Shown one piece after another: positions 22,700 to 34,574 of a DNA stretch of 64,000 bases. Source of the DNA: Corylus avellana (taxonomy: Eukaryota; Streptophyta; Magnoliopsida; Fagales; Betulaceae); contig NC_081542.1 in NCBI RefSeq assembly GCF_901000735.1, positions 30,817,111-30,881,110 on the forward strand, written 5' to 3'. The first letter of the stretch is position 1. Each line of letters begins with the position of its first letter. The position numbers and the translations under genes were made by a program. Under the pieces are notes generated by a model, which saw only the letters and a program-made list of their open reading frames with translations, was not told the origin of the DNA and did no database searches.

Positions 22700-22856
22700 C
22701 CTAATCGAGTCCCGTAGGGACCCATTGCGACTCGCCCGGACCCTACCTAGGACCAACAGGGACATTTGCAGTCGAGTCCCGAGCAGGTCCTGGGTGAGTC
22801 CCGACGAGGTCCCGGGCATATCCGGTCAGATCCCGATCAAGTCCCGACGGGGTCCG
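22700..22856. repeat. degenerate GC-rich repeat (GAGTCCCGAC)
   Basis: Variants of CGAGTCCCGACGAGGTCC recur about seven times, far more GC-rich than its surroundings. Confidence 0.65.
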
Positions 22857-23722
22857 TCAATTTTACTATGGAAGTGTGTTTTATGGGATTTTGTGTGTTT
22901 TGTGGAGAAGAGAGGAGGTTCTTGAAGTTTTGTTTCGAGGAGATAATATCCTTAACCCTAGCTCGTTTCTTAGTTGTTATGCTGTTTAATTGCAAGCTCA
23001 GTTATTGATTTTTGAGTTTCTAGCTAGATTATGCTTTAATCTTGGCGGTTTAGTAGTTTATCTTGATTTAGCTTGTTTTGTATTGCTTGGAGACATTATT
23101 TTGAGATAGGTAGTCTTAGATATTCTTTTGGCAGCTTTAGAACTAGTTTGGGAGGATAGGAGGACGGTTGAACCAAATGAGGTTCTACCTGAAACTCTCT
23201 GAGTGGAGGTATAGGCACGAGACCGGACGTACGAGCCTTCTGGGCGGACTACAGCCATGAGCCCAGACGTACGGTCATAAGCATTCCAGGAAACGCTACT
23301 TTGGCCAATCATCCGATATCCTCTGTTTTCATATTCTAGGTTCATTTTAGTTGGATTTAGAACTAATGATAGGTCTTTTATCAGTATTCGAGGTTATGGA
23401 ACCTCAAGGGAATTTTACGGAGAAACTTTACGACCTAAGTGAGTACAAACTCACATGGATGCTTGTTGTTACTTTTCCTGCATTGCACGCTTATTTTATA
23501 TATATCAAACATGCATATTTTGCAACTCGCCTGAAATACATTTTAGAACTACTGTGAACTCTCTTTTGTGAAAACGTATGTTGATTAATAAGATAACGAT
23601 GAGGCTTGTAAAACTATGCATGTAAAAGACTAATAAGATTAATTGCATCGTATGACATGGTACACCAGTACGTGCGGGATAACGGCCATGTGCTTACTAT
23701 ACAGGTTAACTTTATGCTCAAA

Positions 23723-23748
23723 TGTGTGTGTGTGTGTGTGTGTGTGTG
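23723..23748. repeat. (TG)n microsatellite
   Basis: Thirteen TG units. Confidence 0.95.
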
Positions 23749-24558
23749 GGCCTTGGATCCAATGGTTTTGTGACCAAGGCGGAGCCATTCCTTAATGGAT
23801 AGTCACTATAGGACGGGCATCATTAGTAGTGTGGGCCACACGAGGTCGAACTCGGTTGTGCCACTTATGTTATGTACAGTAGCGTACAATATTCGGGGCA
23901 CCGGTGTTGTATTATAATTCCTTCAGGACAGCGCCAACCCTGCTGAGAAGGGGTAATGTCTCGGGTAAACCATATGGTTGAAGTATTACTGTTACTCATG
24001 ATTATATGCATATATTATATCTATATCACTTCCATGATAAATTGTCATCTCATGATATTGCATGTGCTTTATAAACAGCTGAGTTCACCATTTAATGACG
24101 GGTAAGTCATGTGCATTTATACTCATTAAGTCGTCGGACTTACTATTGTATTATTTTCCTTTTTTCTCTCCATATGCACAACTATGTAGTTATAGATAGT
24201 TTAGCAGAGGGGATACCGCAAAGCTTTCGGTTATTGTGGACGATTTGACCCGGGAGATGCTTGAGGACAAGCTTAGGCAGGTACTCATGGTAACTAGTAC
24301 TTTTGAGTTATATTGTAGACTTAGAGCTTTTATACATGTTTGCATATTAAGGTATAGCATGAATCCCTTGTGAAGATGATGACTTGTATAGTGTGATTTT
24401 AGCTACTTTGATGACCTTTGGTAGATGCTCTAGTTGTAACGATTATGTTTATAGAATCTTTTTGTTTTCACTATTTAGTATCCTTTGTTTTTGAGGAATA
24501 GAGGTCTCTGAGTCTTGTTCGGTGTGGAATAAGGCTAGGAGACAAACCGTGAAGTTAA

Positions 24559-25034
24559 TTACCAGTTAATTAATTTTCGGGGTGTTACAAAAAGCCCTAA
24601 AAGTGAAGTTTTTGATGTGGATGTTAACGAAGTCGATTTCCTTGGGGTAGAACATATTTTATCAAATTCCCTTGGTGCTAAGGTTTTTGATGATTTTTGT
24701 GTGGAAAAGAATATGATGTTTAAAACAAAAGAGATCGTTGATCCTTTTTTGAGAGATCTTCGTGGCCCATGAATGGGAGAGAATAAGTACGTGGATTGCA
24801 TGTTGGCATTATGTCAATTTATTGTAAAGGATGTTCAAGATGATAATCACATTCTTGTTGTAATTAAGGGAATGTTAGTTATATCGGGATGTTACATTAT
24901 TGTATTTTTGAATGGGAGAGGAGAATGGAATGAGTTGACAGGGCATCCGAAGGACCGTGGAAAGAACAGTCCGAATTCGAGGACGAATTCTCTCCAACTT
25001 GGGGAGAATGATGTAGATCAGCACATATGTTAAT
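24559..25034 (+). pseudogene. Gypsy-type polyprotein remnant
   Basis: Broken frames run from SEVFDVDVNEVDFLGVEH to a terminal segment KNSPNSRTNSLQLGENDVDQ. The NSRTNSLQ-GEND ending resembles the C-terminal tail of many plant Ty3/Gypsy polyproteins. A TGA near 24770 interrupts it. No reverse transcriptase or integrase core is visible, so the call rests on the tail. Confidence 0.35.
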
Positions 25035-25733
25035 TGCGGGTTCTTAGGCTTTATGTGGGAAGCCATCCGAATGAGCTCCGTAGCTGTTTATTGTTTTTAC
25101 GTTTTATGTACGTGGCCATCCGGACGGCCATAAGTCCCATCCGGACGGACACCATAGTGTTCCAATTTCATTTAATTTTGTATTTATGTGTTTATTTAGG
25201 ATTAGAAGTCTAGAATTGCAATAAGGACTCTAATTCCTAGTTTAATTAGGTTTATAAGTTTTGGGGCAGTAAATACATGCTTATAGCCTCCAGAGAAGGA
25301 GATTTGGATTATTATTGAGTTTGTTTAATAAGAATTACTCAGAGTTGAGTTTCTTCTTTGTTTTCCTTCAAAGCCTAGAGAGTATCTAGCTTTTGTCAAT
25401 AACATTTCTTAGATCATTGATAGAATCTAGATCTAGAAATACCTATTCACTGCTTAATATTGTTATTCCCTGCAGCTCACTTAGTCACGCTGCATCAGTA
25501 TGGTTCGCAACTAAGCAGAGGATAGATAGATAAACAAAAGATAACAAAGAAGTGAGAAAAAAAAATATATAATTGGAAACAGAAAAAGTCCCAAGTGCTC
25601 CAACATAAACAAAGAATAACTCTGAAAATACTTAAATTTGATTAAAACTTGAAGTGCATAACTACACCCCACAAGCCCGGCTTTTATAGCTTAAACAAAT
25701 CGAGTTTTGGCTAAAAAAGTCTAATCATTACAG
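25035..25733. other. non-coding, LTR-like tract
   Basis: Short GC-richer phrases recur (CATCCGGACGGCCATAAG, CCATCCGGACGGACACC). It directly follows the Gypsy-like tail and could be its 3' LTR, but I see no second copy. Confidence 0.35.
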
Positions 25734-25740
25734 AAAATTA

Positions 25741-26110
25741 AGGGTAAAGTCCATTTTATCTCCTCAAACTACCACCTCAATGACAATCTACCCCCCAAGC
25801 TATCAATTACGACAATTTACCCTCCAAACTACCAAAATAATAACAATGTGTTCTTCCAATGCTAAAGCAAAACAAACCAATTCCTTATGCAAATTAATAA
25901 GACAAAGATACCCTTAAAATTTTGAAAAAAATAAATAAATTTTAGTATTTTTGTTTTTATTTTAGTAAGGGTAATTTAGTCATTTTGTTAAAATTAGGGG
26001 TATATTGTCATTGTTTTGGTAGTTTGGGGGGTGAATTGTCGCAATTGATAGTTTGGGGGGTAGACTGTCATTTGAGTGATAGTTTAAGAAGGTTAAGTGG
26101 ACTTTACCCT
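25741..26110. mobile_element. foldback MITE, 370 bp
   Basis: The element starts AGGGTAAAGTCCA and ends TGGACTTTACCCT. The two halves are imperfect reverse complements over most of their length (CTACCCCCCAAGCTATCAAT against ATTGATAGTTTGGGGGGTAG), so the whole element folds into one long hairpin. Perfect 7-bp direct repeats AAAATTA flank it at 25734-25740 and 26111-26117. It has no coding capacity. The superfamily is uncertain. Confidence 0.88.
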
Positions 26111-26117
26111 AAAATTA

Positions 26118-26819
26118 AAGTACGTAGTAAAATAAAGATTCTGCCAAAAATATGGTGCACTCCAGTAATAAAATCACTATTAAAAGGAGGAAAGGAATAT
26201 TTCCTAAAATGACAAAAAAATACTACAAATATTTATTTAGAGGAAAAAACCAATGGATTTTGGTCCCAAAGATCGCACTCAAGAAGCTACGCTTCGTAAG
26301 TGATTTTGGATTGGGATTGAGATTGGGATCATATGTGCGATTTTGATATTGGTAAAAAAGGTTATGTTCGATTCACTGCCATATATATATATGCCCAATA
26401 TTACCTCTTTTTTTTTCTTCCTTTTTTTTTTTCTTTTTTAAATTTCACAATATTTTCATTACGTATGATTCTACTGATTCTTGTAGAGATGGAACTACAT
26501 AAGGACCCACAAAGGCTATGGTCCATCCCCTTCCTCCGAACATTGCTATATATAGTTATGGTTAATGTGCTAAAAATTTTATGTTTAGCCTCAGGCAAAA
26601 AATTAACATTAATCATTGGCTCCATAAATAACTAAACAAAAAATAAAAAATCTTTCACGTGATCAGTTCCATGTTTCAGCCCAAAAAACACCATACAGTT
26701 TATTCATGCACTAATTTTCTCTTTTAAAATATTTAAGTACCATTAATTAGTATATGACAATTCACCATCTGCCGATTCTCATGAATCATTAATATAGTGT
26801 CAATTTGAATTATGTTTTG
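26118..26819. other. intergenic AT-rich DNA
   Basis: No gene, RNA or repeat structure recognised apart from short poly-T tracts. Confidence 0.6.
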
Positions 26820-26824
26820 TCGTT

Positions 26825-27551
26825 TGTTGATGCACGATTTTTTCGTACAACAGTCTCCGAATGGTGTGATCTTCGTCCTTTGTGGCTTCTCTGATCTTCA
26901 GCTCCTATAAAATAGTAAGAGCGTCAAAGGGTCTCCAGGCTGGGTGCCATGGAGGCTCTCCGATGCTTAAGTCAGTGATGTGTTTGAACAATAAGAGCTT
27001 AAGTAAAAAAGAGATTTAGAGATTAATGAGCCAGCCCTGAAAACAATATGTAGCTCCTCCTTTATAGGGGTTTAGAAGTAGCTGGTGTTATAACTGATTT
27101 CTACCGAGGATTCAAGAACTGCCACATGAGTGAAGTGATTCATTTGTTTGATGACACGTGTTGATGACTATTGATTTGAGGCCACGTTTGTTTGTTGACT
27201 TGAAAGGGTCACGTGTGTTGTTGAGGATGGGTCAGTGATTTGTTTCTTGGTTTGATGTTTGGTAGCAGCTTGTTAACTGAGAGTTCACGTGTCCACCTTA
27301 GTGGAAGGTGATATGGTGCTGTTTGATGATATATATTACCGAGGATTCATGATGTATTATATGGGCAAAGTGATTCATGGTGGTAATGACACCTGGTGCT
27401 TGGTGTTAGCATAGTTGGTTAGTTTATTTGAGTGAAGTCATGTGTCTATGATGTTTGTTAAATAAATAAATTATTGATCTGTTGACTCATTGGTGGCAGG
27501 TGTTGAGGGTCCTGTATTATTGTTTATTTGTTGGGAAAATATGACCCAACA
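26825..27551 (-). repeat. 3' LTR of the coding-poor element
   Basis: 727 bp, begins TGTTGATGCACG and ends GACCCAACA on the plus strand. Confidence 0.9.
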
Positions 27552-27799
27552 GTTACCCCCCGATTCCCATGGCTGACTTGTCCATTAGTCGGGCATCGGG
27601 AATCTTATGTGTAAGGATGCTTTGATGTAAGGAAGGTCTTTTGCTTGATTTTTATTGTCTTGCTTGTTCCCTTTTATTCTTTACAATCTTTAAAAATTAA
27701 ACTTAAGAGTTTAATTTTTGTGATTGTTTTGCATGATACTCAATCTCAAGAAAAATGCTTTGTTTAGCTATTTTTATTTTATTTTATTTGTTTTTTTCG

Positions 27800-28420
27800 A
27801 TTTCTCTGCCTGAGGAAAGCGCTTGGTTATATTTCTCCGAGTTAAACTCGGGAAAGCGCTGTGGCTATATTTTACTAAGTGGTGCCTCAGGAAAGCGCTT
27901 TGTTCAGCTATATTTCTCTGAGTGAAACCTTTGGGTAAAGGTTAAGTTCGGAAAGCGCTTTGTTCAGCTATATTTCCGAACTCTTCCTCGGGAAAGCGCC
28001 TTGGTGATATTTCACCGAACTAAGCTCGGAAAATTCTCTGGCTATATTTCACCGAAGGGTAACCTTTGGGTAAAGGTTAAGTTCGGAAAACGTTTTGTTC
28101 AGCTATATTTCCGAACTCTTCCTCTAGAAAGCGCCTTGGTGATATTTCACCGAACTAAGTTCGGGAAATTCTCTGGCTATATTTCACCGAAGGGTAACTT
28201 TTGGGTAAAGGTTAAGTTCGGAAAGTGCTTTGTTCAGCTATATTTCTGAACTCTTCCTCGGGAAAGCGCCTTGGTGATATTTCACCGAACTAAGCTCGGG
28301 AAATTCTTTGGCTATATTTCACCGAAGGGTTGGAAAGCGCTATAAATAGTATTTTTCCAAAACTGACTCTCAGAAAAGCGCTTAGTTCAGCTATATTTTC
28401 CGAGTGTAAGTATAGTGACT
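27800..28420. repeat. tandem repeat, period about 133-136 bp
   Basis: GGAAAGCGCTTTGTTCAGC starts successive units near 27951, 28084 and 28220, each with GATATTTCACCGAACTAAG and AACCTTTGGGTAAAGGTTAA. Partial units lie on both sides. Confidence 0.85.
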
Positions 28421-28624
28421 TGTTGGTTGCTTGCGGTGTTCAACATTTTATAGCCATTGGAGTGCTTTCACTTTGGACTCCTTGGGATGTTGTGCTCCAA
28501 CGCCTTTTTTCAAATCAGATACCCCCCATTCTCGGAGATGTGGTGAGGCTTGGTGAAGCTAGGCCATGGTAAGGCGCAATGGAGTTCAACCATAGTAAGG
28601 CAGAACAAAGCTCAGATTTTTTTT

Positions 28625-28787
28625 TTTTATTCTCGGATGCTCGGTTGTTCAGATCCTCGGTTGTTCGGATCCTCGTTTTTTCTGATCCTCGGATGCTCGG
28701 TTGTTTGGATCCTCGGTTTTTCTGATCCTCGGATGCTCGGTTGTTCGGATCCTTGGATGCTTGGTTGTTCGGATCCTCGGTTTTTCT
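28625..28787. repeat. short tandem repeat (GGATCCTCGGATGCTCGGTTGTTC)
   Basis: Blocks of about 10 bp (GATCCTCGG, ATGCTCGG, TTGTTCGG) alternate. The repeat abuts the 3' end of the captured transporter fragment, so it may mark the recombination point. Confidence 0.85.
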
Positions 28788-29787
28788 TCATGCAGTTTGA
28801 AAAGTCAGCAAGTTTTGGATGACAAGGTACATTTTCTGGCAGTTTACCCCATGGCCTGCAAAATACCAGGGGGATTGGATACCAATTCTTTAGGTGTACT
28901 TGGCTTGCTCCTAGTGATCGAATACTGCGAAGAGCTAGTTGGAGATATGCACTCTTGAAACCATCACCCCAATCCCTAGCCTTTCCTTTAATGCTCACAT
29001 AATAATATATCAGGCTAGCAAGGGCTAGAAAAACTATAGTGAATGACCATGAGATTAAGAACATTATCACTATACAAAGTGATGCTCCAAGAAAAGAGAG
29101 GCTCCAATGGTGAAACTTCCACCGAGGACGCCAGTTGGGAGCATCTAGAAGATCTAGGAGGAAGCAAGATAAGTTCACACCAGCATAACATAGAAGGAAA
29201 AACATAGTTACAGTCGGTGTGATGAGATCCAAGTTCCCAACTACGACACATCCAATGCAGATGAACGCAGTAAAGAGGTTAGCAATATGAGGCTCACTAC
29301 CATCTGCAACCCTGAAGTAGTTAAGAATGGGCAAGATGTCATCATTAGCTATTGCTGCAAGAAGGCGTGGGGCATCTGTCAGGCTCTGAAGTGCAGCCCC
29401 TAATGTTTAAAGAATGATTCCAATATAGATGATGGCTACTAAAGGCCAAGCAACTGTAGCTGTAAGTAGTCTGTCTGCCAATAGCTTCTTTCTGGTTGCA
29501 AGGGCTCCAAATAACAACACAAAAACTAGATACATTGCAGTAGTTGTGAGAGTTGCAGCCAGAGTTCCAATGGGAATCGAACGCCGAGTATCTTTCAGTG
29601 AAGTTGATCGATTTGAACATGCCATAATTCCCACCTCAGCAGGGAAAAAGAGACCAACCAATGCATTAAAATTCCAGTATACACTTCCTTCAGGATCAGG
29701 AACTCCAACATCATTAGTATTCTGATAACCTGGACTCTAGTTTTCTTTGAAAGTTTCCGCACTCAAGCCCGTGATTCCAACTACAGG
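28788..29787 (-). pseudogene. captured cation-chloride cotransporter (CCC1-type) fragment
   Basis: Read right to left, about 330 residues match the middle of plant cation-chloride cotransporters, which move K+, Na+ and Cl- across endomembranes. Pieces in order are GITGLSAETFKEN, GSVYWNFNALVGLFFPA, SNRSTSLKDTRRSIPIGT, LLTATVAWPLVAIIYIG, APRLLAAIANDDILPILNYF, FFLLCYAGVNLSCFLLDL, SLIYYYVSIKGKARDWGDGF and FCRPWGKLPENVPCHPKLAD. The segment is in sense orientation relative to its host LTR element and shows no intron. Nonsense codons lie at 29737-29739 (TAG, normally Trp) and 29407-29409 (TAA, normally Ser). Both ends run into the element's own repeats. The parent gene is not in this window. Confidence 0.88.
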
Positions 29788-32280
29788 GTGATCCGAGCAT
29801 AAGTTCGGTAAGTAGGTGTAAATAACCGAGCTTAGTTATGCGCTGGTCGACCGTTTTATTGGGCCTAGCACAGCTGATCCATGATCCAACAGTTACTCCC
29901 CAATTTCTTAGTCTGATAAACTATGGAAATTTCATATTTCTGAGAATGGGTTAGCTTTTACAAGTTCAGCTTTCTGCACAAAATGAGAAACCAAACAAAT
30001 GCATGTATCCGAGCAATGAAAATAACTCGGTAAAACATGATTAACAGAGTCAATTATAATGATTTGAGCATTAATAAACCTAAAAGACTTGTTGTCATTT
30101 TGGTTCTTTGAAGCTTAGGAGTTGAATATAAAATGTGTACCTCAATTTTTATGGGGTAAGAGTGATACCTCTAGAGAGACCTCACTGAGGTTAATTCGGG
30201 GTTGTTTGTCCGAAGCTCGCCATGGAGGTTGTTGCATAGTTTACCGTTGTAATTCTTTGTGAACATTTGGCAAAGTCTGGCAATCTTAGGGCTTGGCGAG
30301 GCATGCTCGGCAGTGGTGACACTCGGTTGAGACAGGTTCATGGCAAAGCTCAATGATCCGACAATATTGATATTTCGGTGAAGTGAGAATTATGAGGCTC
30401 AGTCTCGTTGATTTGAGGATGGCTCACAGTCTCGGTGAACTGAGAATGGTGAAGAGTCACCTGACTTCATTTCTAAAAATAGTCGCTGGAGGGAGATCGC
30501 CGAGGCTTTTTAAGAGTCGTGACCTTCATATGAGTTTGAGGGTTTGTCGCCTATATTAAACCAAATATGGGTCAGTGGCTGAATCTGAGTATAAGTCGGA
30601 ACCTGTTCATATGAACCTAAGGATGGGTCTGTCAGAAGGAACTGAGAATGAGTCTGACTGAACCGAAGATGGTTCGGTGACTCTGAGGAGGATTTGTCAC
30701 CCATAGGTTTATTTGCATTCCCTCCATGTTTGGCATCTTTAAACTTGTTACTGAGTAGGTGTCGGTGCCGAAGAAGGTCGATGAACTGAATTGGGTTTTG
30801 TCAACAATAGACCCAAGGCTAGGTCAGCTTGATGAAGCCGAGTCTGAACCGGAACTTCAAATCATCGAATATGGGTCTGTAGTCTGAACCGAGGCTGGGT
30901 TGGTGACTTTGAAGAGATCCCATGTTGGAATTCTGTCTTTATGTCAAAACTGGGTCTGTAACACATAGTCTGAGAATTACAAAGTTCGTCTGTAACCCCG
31001 AAGATAGCCTCATGGTCAGTCTTGGTGAACCAAGTATGGCCAAGCTGGGTCTTGGGTGAATCGAGAATAGTGAAGCTCGGTGGCTTATGGTCCGAAGAAG
31101 ACTTAACCATTGTGATGTTTAACTGAGGCAAGCTTGGCAGTGGCAGTGCTTTACCAAAACAAGCTCAGCAGCTTCGGCAATCCAAGGATGGTGAAGCTTT
31201 GACTCATTTGGCAAGGATCTGGCTTGGTGACCCATAATCCGAAGAAGGCTCGGCCATTGTAATGGTGCTCAGCTGACGGTCGTGGGCAATGCCAAAAGTC
31301 GGCCAGGTGAAACCAAACATGGATCAGAACTTGTTCAGACAAACTCAAGATGATGCTCGACAATGTGGCAGATTTGGCCAGCTTAAGTCAGAGGATGGTT
31401 CACGATCCGAGGTAATCACGACAACTAGGCAAAGCTCGGCAATCTTGATGTCGGCTGAGGCAACCTGGGTTGAAGAAAAGAGCAGATGCAGTCTGGCTAA
31501 AGCTTGGCAACTTTGAGTAGTAGGCTGGCAGTTACTGGTGAGATGAGGCTCAACTTGATAAACTCGGCAAAGTTCTACAGACTTAGGCAAGGTCGGTGAG
31601 CTTGGCAGACTCAGCAGGCTTGAAGTGGGCTTTGCAAATTTGTTGGTCCGAGAATGGCCTCACCATTCTTGGTGAAACTGAGCATGGTGGTGCTCAGCCT
31701 CGGTGAACCGAGGATGGCTCGGCTTTGAAGAAAACCTCAGTGAATCGAGGATGGCTTTTCTGAAGAGAATCTCGGTTATGACAATACTCGGCCGAAGCAA
31801 CCTGGGTTGCATAGAGAATAAATGCAATCTGGCAAGGTTCTGCAATTTTGAGTAGCGAGCGAGGCCTGTCGACCTTGATTGAGGCAGTTCAGTGAAGGCT
31901 TGACAACCTTGAGTTGCGGACCGGCAATCATCGGCGAGATAAGGCCCAGCGACTGGAGGTCGGCTATGGAAATGCTCGGCCAAGGTAGGCTTGGCGACTG
32001 GCATGGTCGGTGACCCACTGTCCTAGCATGGTCGGCGACCTGGGTTGTCGCGGTTTCAACTCCGTTTTTGTCTGGGCTTGTTCAGACGGACTTTGAAAAT
32101 TGGTCGGTGAACCTGTTGGGATGCCGATACTGTTTCGAGGCCGTGAAGTTGGAGTCCAGCCATCTTGGATTGAAACCATGGAACTGAAATCCTGCGAACT
32201 GGGGTGTCTGTTCGGTAGCAAGTTTAATGGGCACACTAGAGGTCTCCTTCGCAGGTTTTACTAGTTTGTCGAAGGACCTG
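29788..32280. repeat. degenerate internal repeats of the coding-poor element
   Basis: Variants of GAACCGAGGATGGCTCGG, GGTGAAGCTCGG and TCGGCAACCTTGA recur irregularly for 2.5 kb. Short open frames here do not resemble retrotransposon proteins. Confidence 0.7.
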
Positions 32281-32865
32281 CTGAGCTCACTGCTTGTCTT
32301 CACGAGTTATCAAGAAAAGCACTTTGTAGAAGATAATAACAATAGTGGCATAATTGTAAATTTTTTATTTTACAATGTAAAGATAAAAAATATCCTCTAA
32401 ACACCACATGTCATACAAATGGCACATAGTGTTTGCCCTTATCGTTCCACGTGCCTATAACAATTTAAGAACCAATTCGATTGTTTTTCTTTTTTTGCTG
32501 CAAGCTTTCTTGAAGATTCATGCATAGCTTTTTTTCTTTCTTTCTTCTTTTTTCTTTTAAAAGGACACATGTAACATGGCGTATATATCAGTGAACAATG
32601 GATTTTTTTTTTCTTGAGTTTCTTGAGCTTTGCACTTCGTTGAATTTATCTGAGAAAAACCTTGAGAGCAGTTTCATCTTCTTTTCCTTTGAAGATTTTG
32701 ATTTGAAATAAAATGACATCCGTCATCGCAGATTATCACGAACTAGATCTGGGATCTGTTTGGTATGGATCTATACATATTTGATTTTGGCTGGTTGATA
32801 TATTGCCGGAACGTAAGATCATCACCATAACGGATTTTGATTTGGTAACAACGTAGTCATTCCCA

Positions 32866-32880
32866 CAGACGGCGCCAAAC
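32866..32880 (-). promoter_or_regulatory. primer-binding site of the coding-poor element
   Basis: On the minus strand GTTTGGCGCCGTCTG follows the right LTR. Its TGGCGCC core is characteristic of plant Gypsy elements. Confidence 0.75.
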
Positions 32881-33607
32881 TGTTGATACACGATTTTTCC
32901 GTACAACAGTATCCAAATGGTGTGATCTTCGTCCTTTGTGGCTTCTCTGATCTTTAGCTCCTATAAAATAGTAAGAGCGTCAAAGGGTCTCTAAGCTGGG
33001 TGCCATGGAGGCTCTCCGATGCTTAAGTCAGTGATGTGTTTGAACAATAAAAGCTTAAGTAAAATAGAGATTCAGAAATTAAAGAACCAGCCCTGAAAAC
33101 AATATGTAGCTCCCCCTTTATAGGGGTTTAGAAGTAGCTGGTGTTATAACTGATTTCTACCTAGGATTCAGGAAGTGCCACATGAGTGAAGTGATTCATT
33201 TGTTTGATGACACGTGTTGATGACTATTGATTTGAGGCCACGTTTGTTTGTTGACTTGAAAGGGTCACGTGTGTTGTTGAGGATGGGTCAGTGATTTGTT
33301 TCTTGGTTTGATGTTTGGTAGCAGCTTGTTAACTGAGAGTCCACATGTCCACCTTAGTGGAAGGTGATATGGTGCTGTTTGATGATATATATTACCGAGG
33401 ATCCATGATGTATTATATGGGCAAAGTGATTCATGGTGGTAATGACACCTGGTGCTTAGTGTTAGCATAGTTGGTTAGTTTATTTGAGTGAAGTCATGTG
33501 TCTACGTTGTTTGTTAAATAAATAAACTATTGATCTGTTGACTCATTGGTGGCAGGTGTTGAGGGTCCTGCATTATTGTTTATTTGTTGGGAAAATATGA
33601 CCCAACA
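32881..33607 (-). repeat. 5' LTR of the coding-poor element
   Basis: 727 bp, begins TGTTGATACACG and ends GACCCAACA on the plus strand. Confidence 0.9.
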
Positions 33608-33961
33608 CCGTTGATTCCTTAGAGGAAAATCTTGGCCTTACACATTATAATAACTCAACTGATTATGGAGTAGGTTTTTTACCCAGTAAGAAACCAATTT
33701 GGATAAAGCCAGCCGTCATTCCACTATGACTTGGTGGTGCCCCCTTCGTCAAAGATAGCACGACAGTGAAAACTCAATAATCATTGTCCAATGCCAGCAG
33801 GCAGTAGAAGATAGAAGCATGCAAAATCTTTACCGCCTCCCAACGCGGTCTGTAAGACTCGGACAGTAAATTTGGAAGACTCGTTCAGAACCTTAGACGG
33901 CCGGCGAAACTCTTCAGAACAGAGCTGAATAAATTTTTTTGATAGCAACCTCTCCCTGCAT

Positions 33962-33986
33962 GTATATATATATATATATATATATA
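33962..33986. repeat. (TA)n microsatellite
   Basis: About 12 TA units, shorter than the homologous tract at 2801-2844. Confidence 0.9.
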
Positions 33987-34291
33987 CGACTTTGAATATC
34001 TTTCTCTACAACTCTATACTTCTTCTTCTTCCTCCCATAAACGCAAAGAAATATGAAAATGGTGGCTACCATTCTCTTCCTAGGATTTGTAGCTCTATCT
34101 TTCACTCCTAGCTTGGCATCTGACCCAAGCCCTCTTCAAGATTTCTGCGTTGCAGAAAAGACAAGTGCAGGTACACGTTGCATGTATAACAAAGAATTTG
34201 AAGTGGCAAGACTTCATGTTTCGGTTTTGTATACATGGAAGCTTCTTCGTTGATTTTCTTTTCTTTATTATTAAAAAATATTCGTTTTCAT

Positions 34292-34350
34292 GTTTTGTAG
34301 TTGTAGTGAATGGTATGGCCTGCAAGGATGCCAAGCTGATTTTCATTGAA
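34292..34350 (+). repeat. duplicated start of germin-like exon 2 inside intron 1
   Basis: CATGTTTTGTAGTTGTAGTG and the following TGGCCTGCAAGGATGCCAAG repeat the acceptor and first 40-odd bases of the true exon 2 (34482-34535), with changes. It gives a decoy acceptor. Confidence 0.75.
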
Positions 34351-34574
34351 TTTGCATTGATTTTCTACTTTTCATTCTTAAATGCAATGAAAACTTATAC
34401 GTTTCTTTATTTGTTTCTTATACTTTTCATGCAGCTTAGATGGAAGATTGCTACTTTCATTGCTTATAGGATTCTTTTTCATGTTTTGCAGTTGTAGTGA
34501 ATGGGTTGGCCTGCAAGGATCCCAAGCTGGTTCAAGCCGATGACTTCTTCTTCAGTGGACTTGAGATTGCAGGC

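Larger units (their letters stand above)
22329..24558. other. intergenic, possibly an old Gypsy LTR
   Basis: No convincing gene. The stretch ends in GGGGTGTTACA (about 24579-24590), a common end of plant Gypsy LTRs, and is followed by Gypsy-like debris. I could not place a matching LTR start. Confidence 0.35.
26825..33607 (-). mobile_element. coding-poor (LARD-like) LTR retrotransposon with captured gene
   Basis: Two 727-bp LTRs (26825-27551 and 32881-33607) bound about 5.3 kb. On the minus strand the primer site TGGCGCCGTCTGTGG lies just inside the right LTR and a purine tract (AATCGGGGGGTAAC) just inside the left one, so the element reads right to left. Flanks are TCGTT (26820-26824) and CCGTT (33608-33612), a 5-bp target-site duplication with one mismatch. 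The primer block is typical of Ty3/Gypsy elements. The interior has no Gag, protease, integrase or reverse transcriptase. It holds tandem repeats and about 1 kb of a cation-chloride cotransporter gene, so it would depend on enzymes in trans. Confidence 0.88.

Noticed and set aside
28627..28785. C-terminal extension of the transporter frame (repeating SEQPSIRGSE)
   Set aside because: It is translation of the GGATCCTCGG repeat beyond the captured fragment.
31660..32303. Overlapping minus-strand frames of 70-114 codons in the coding-poor element
   Set aside because: Low-complexity Pro/Ser/Arg sequence from the TCGG-type repeat; no Gag, zinc knuckle or enzyme motif.
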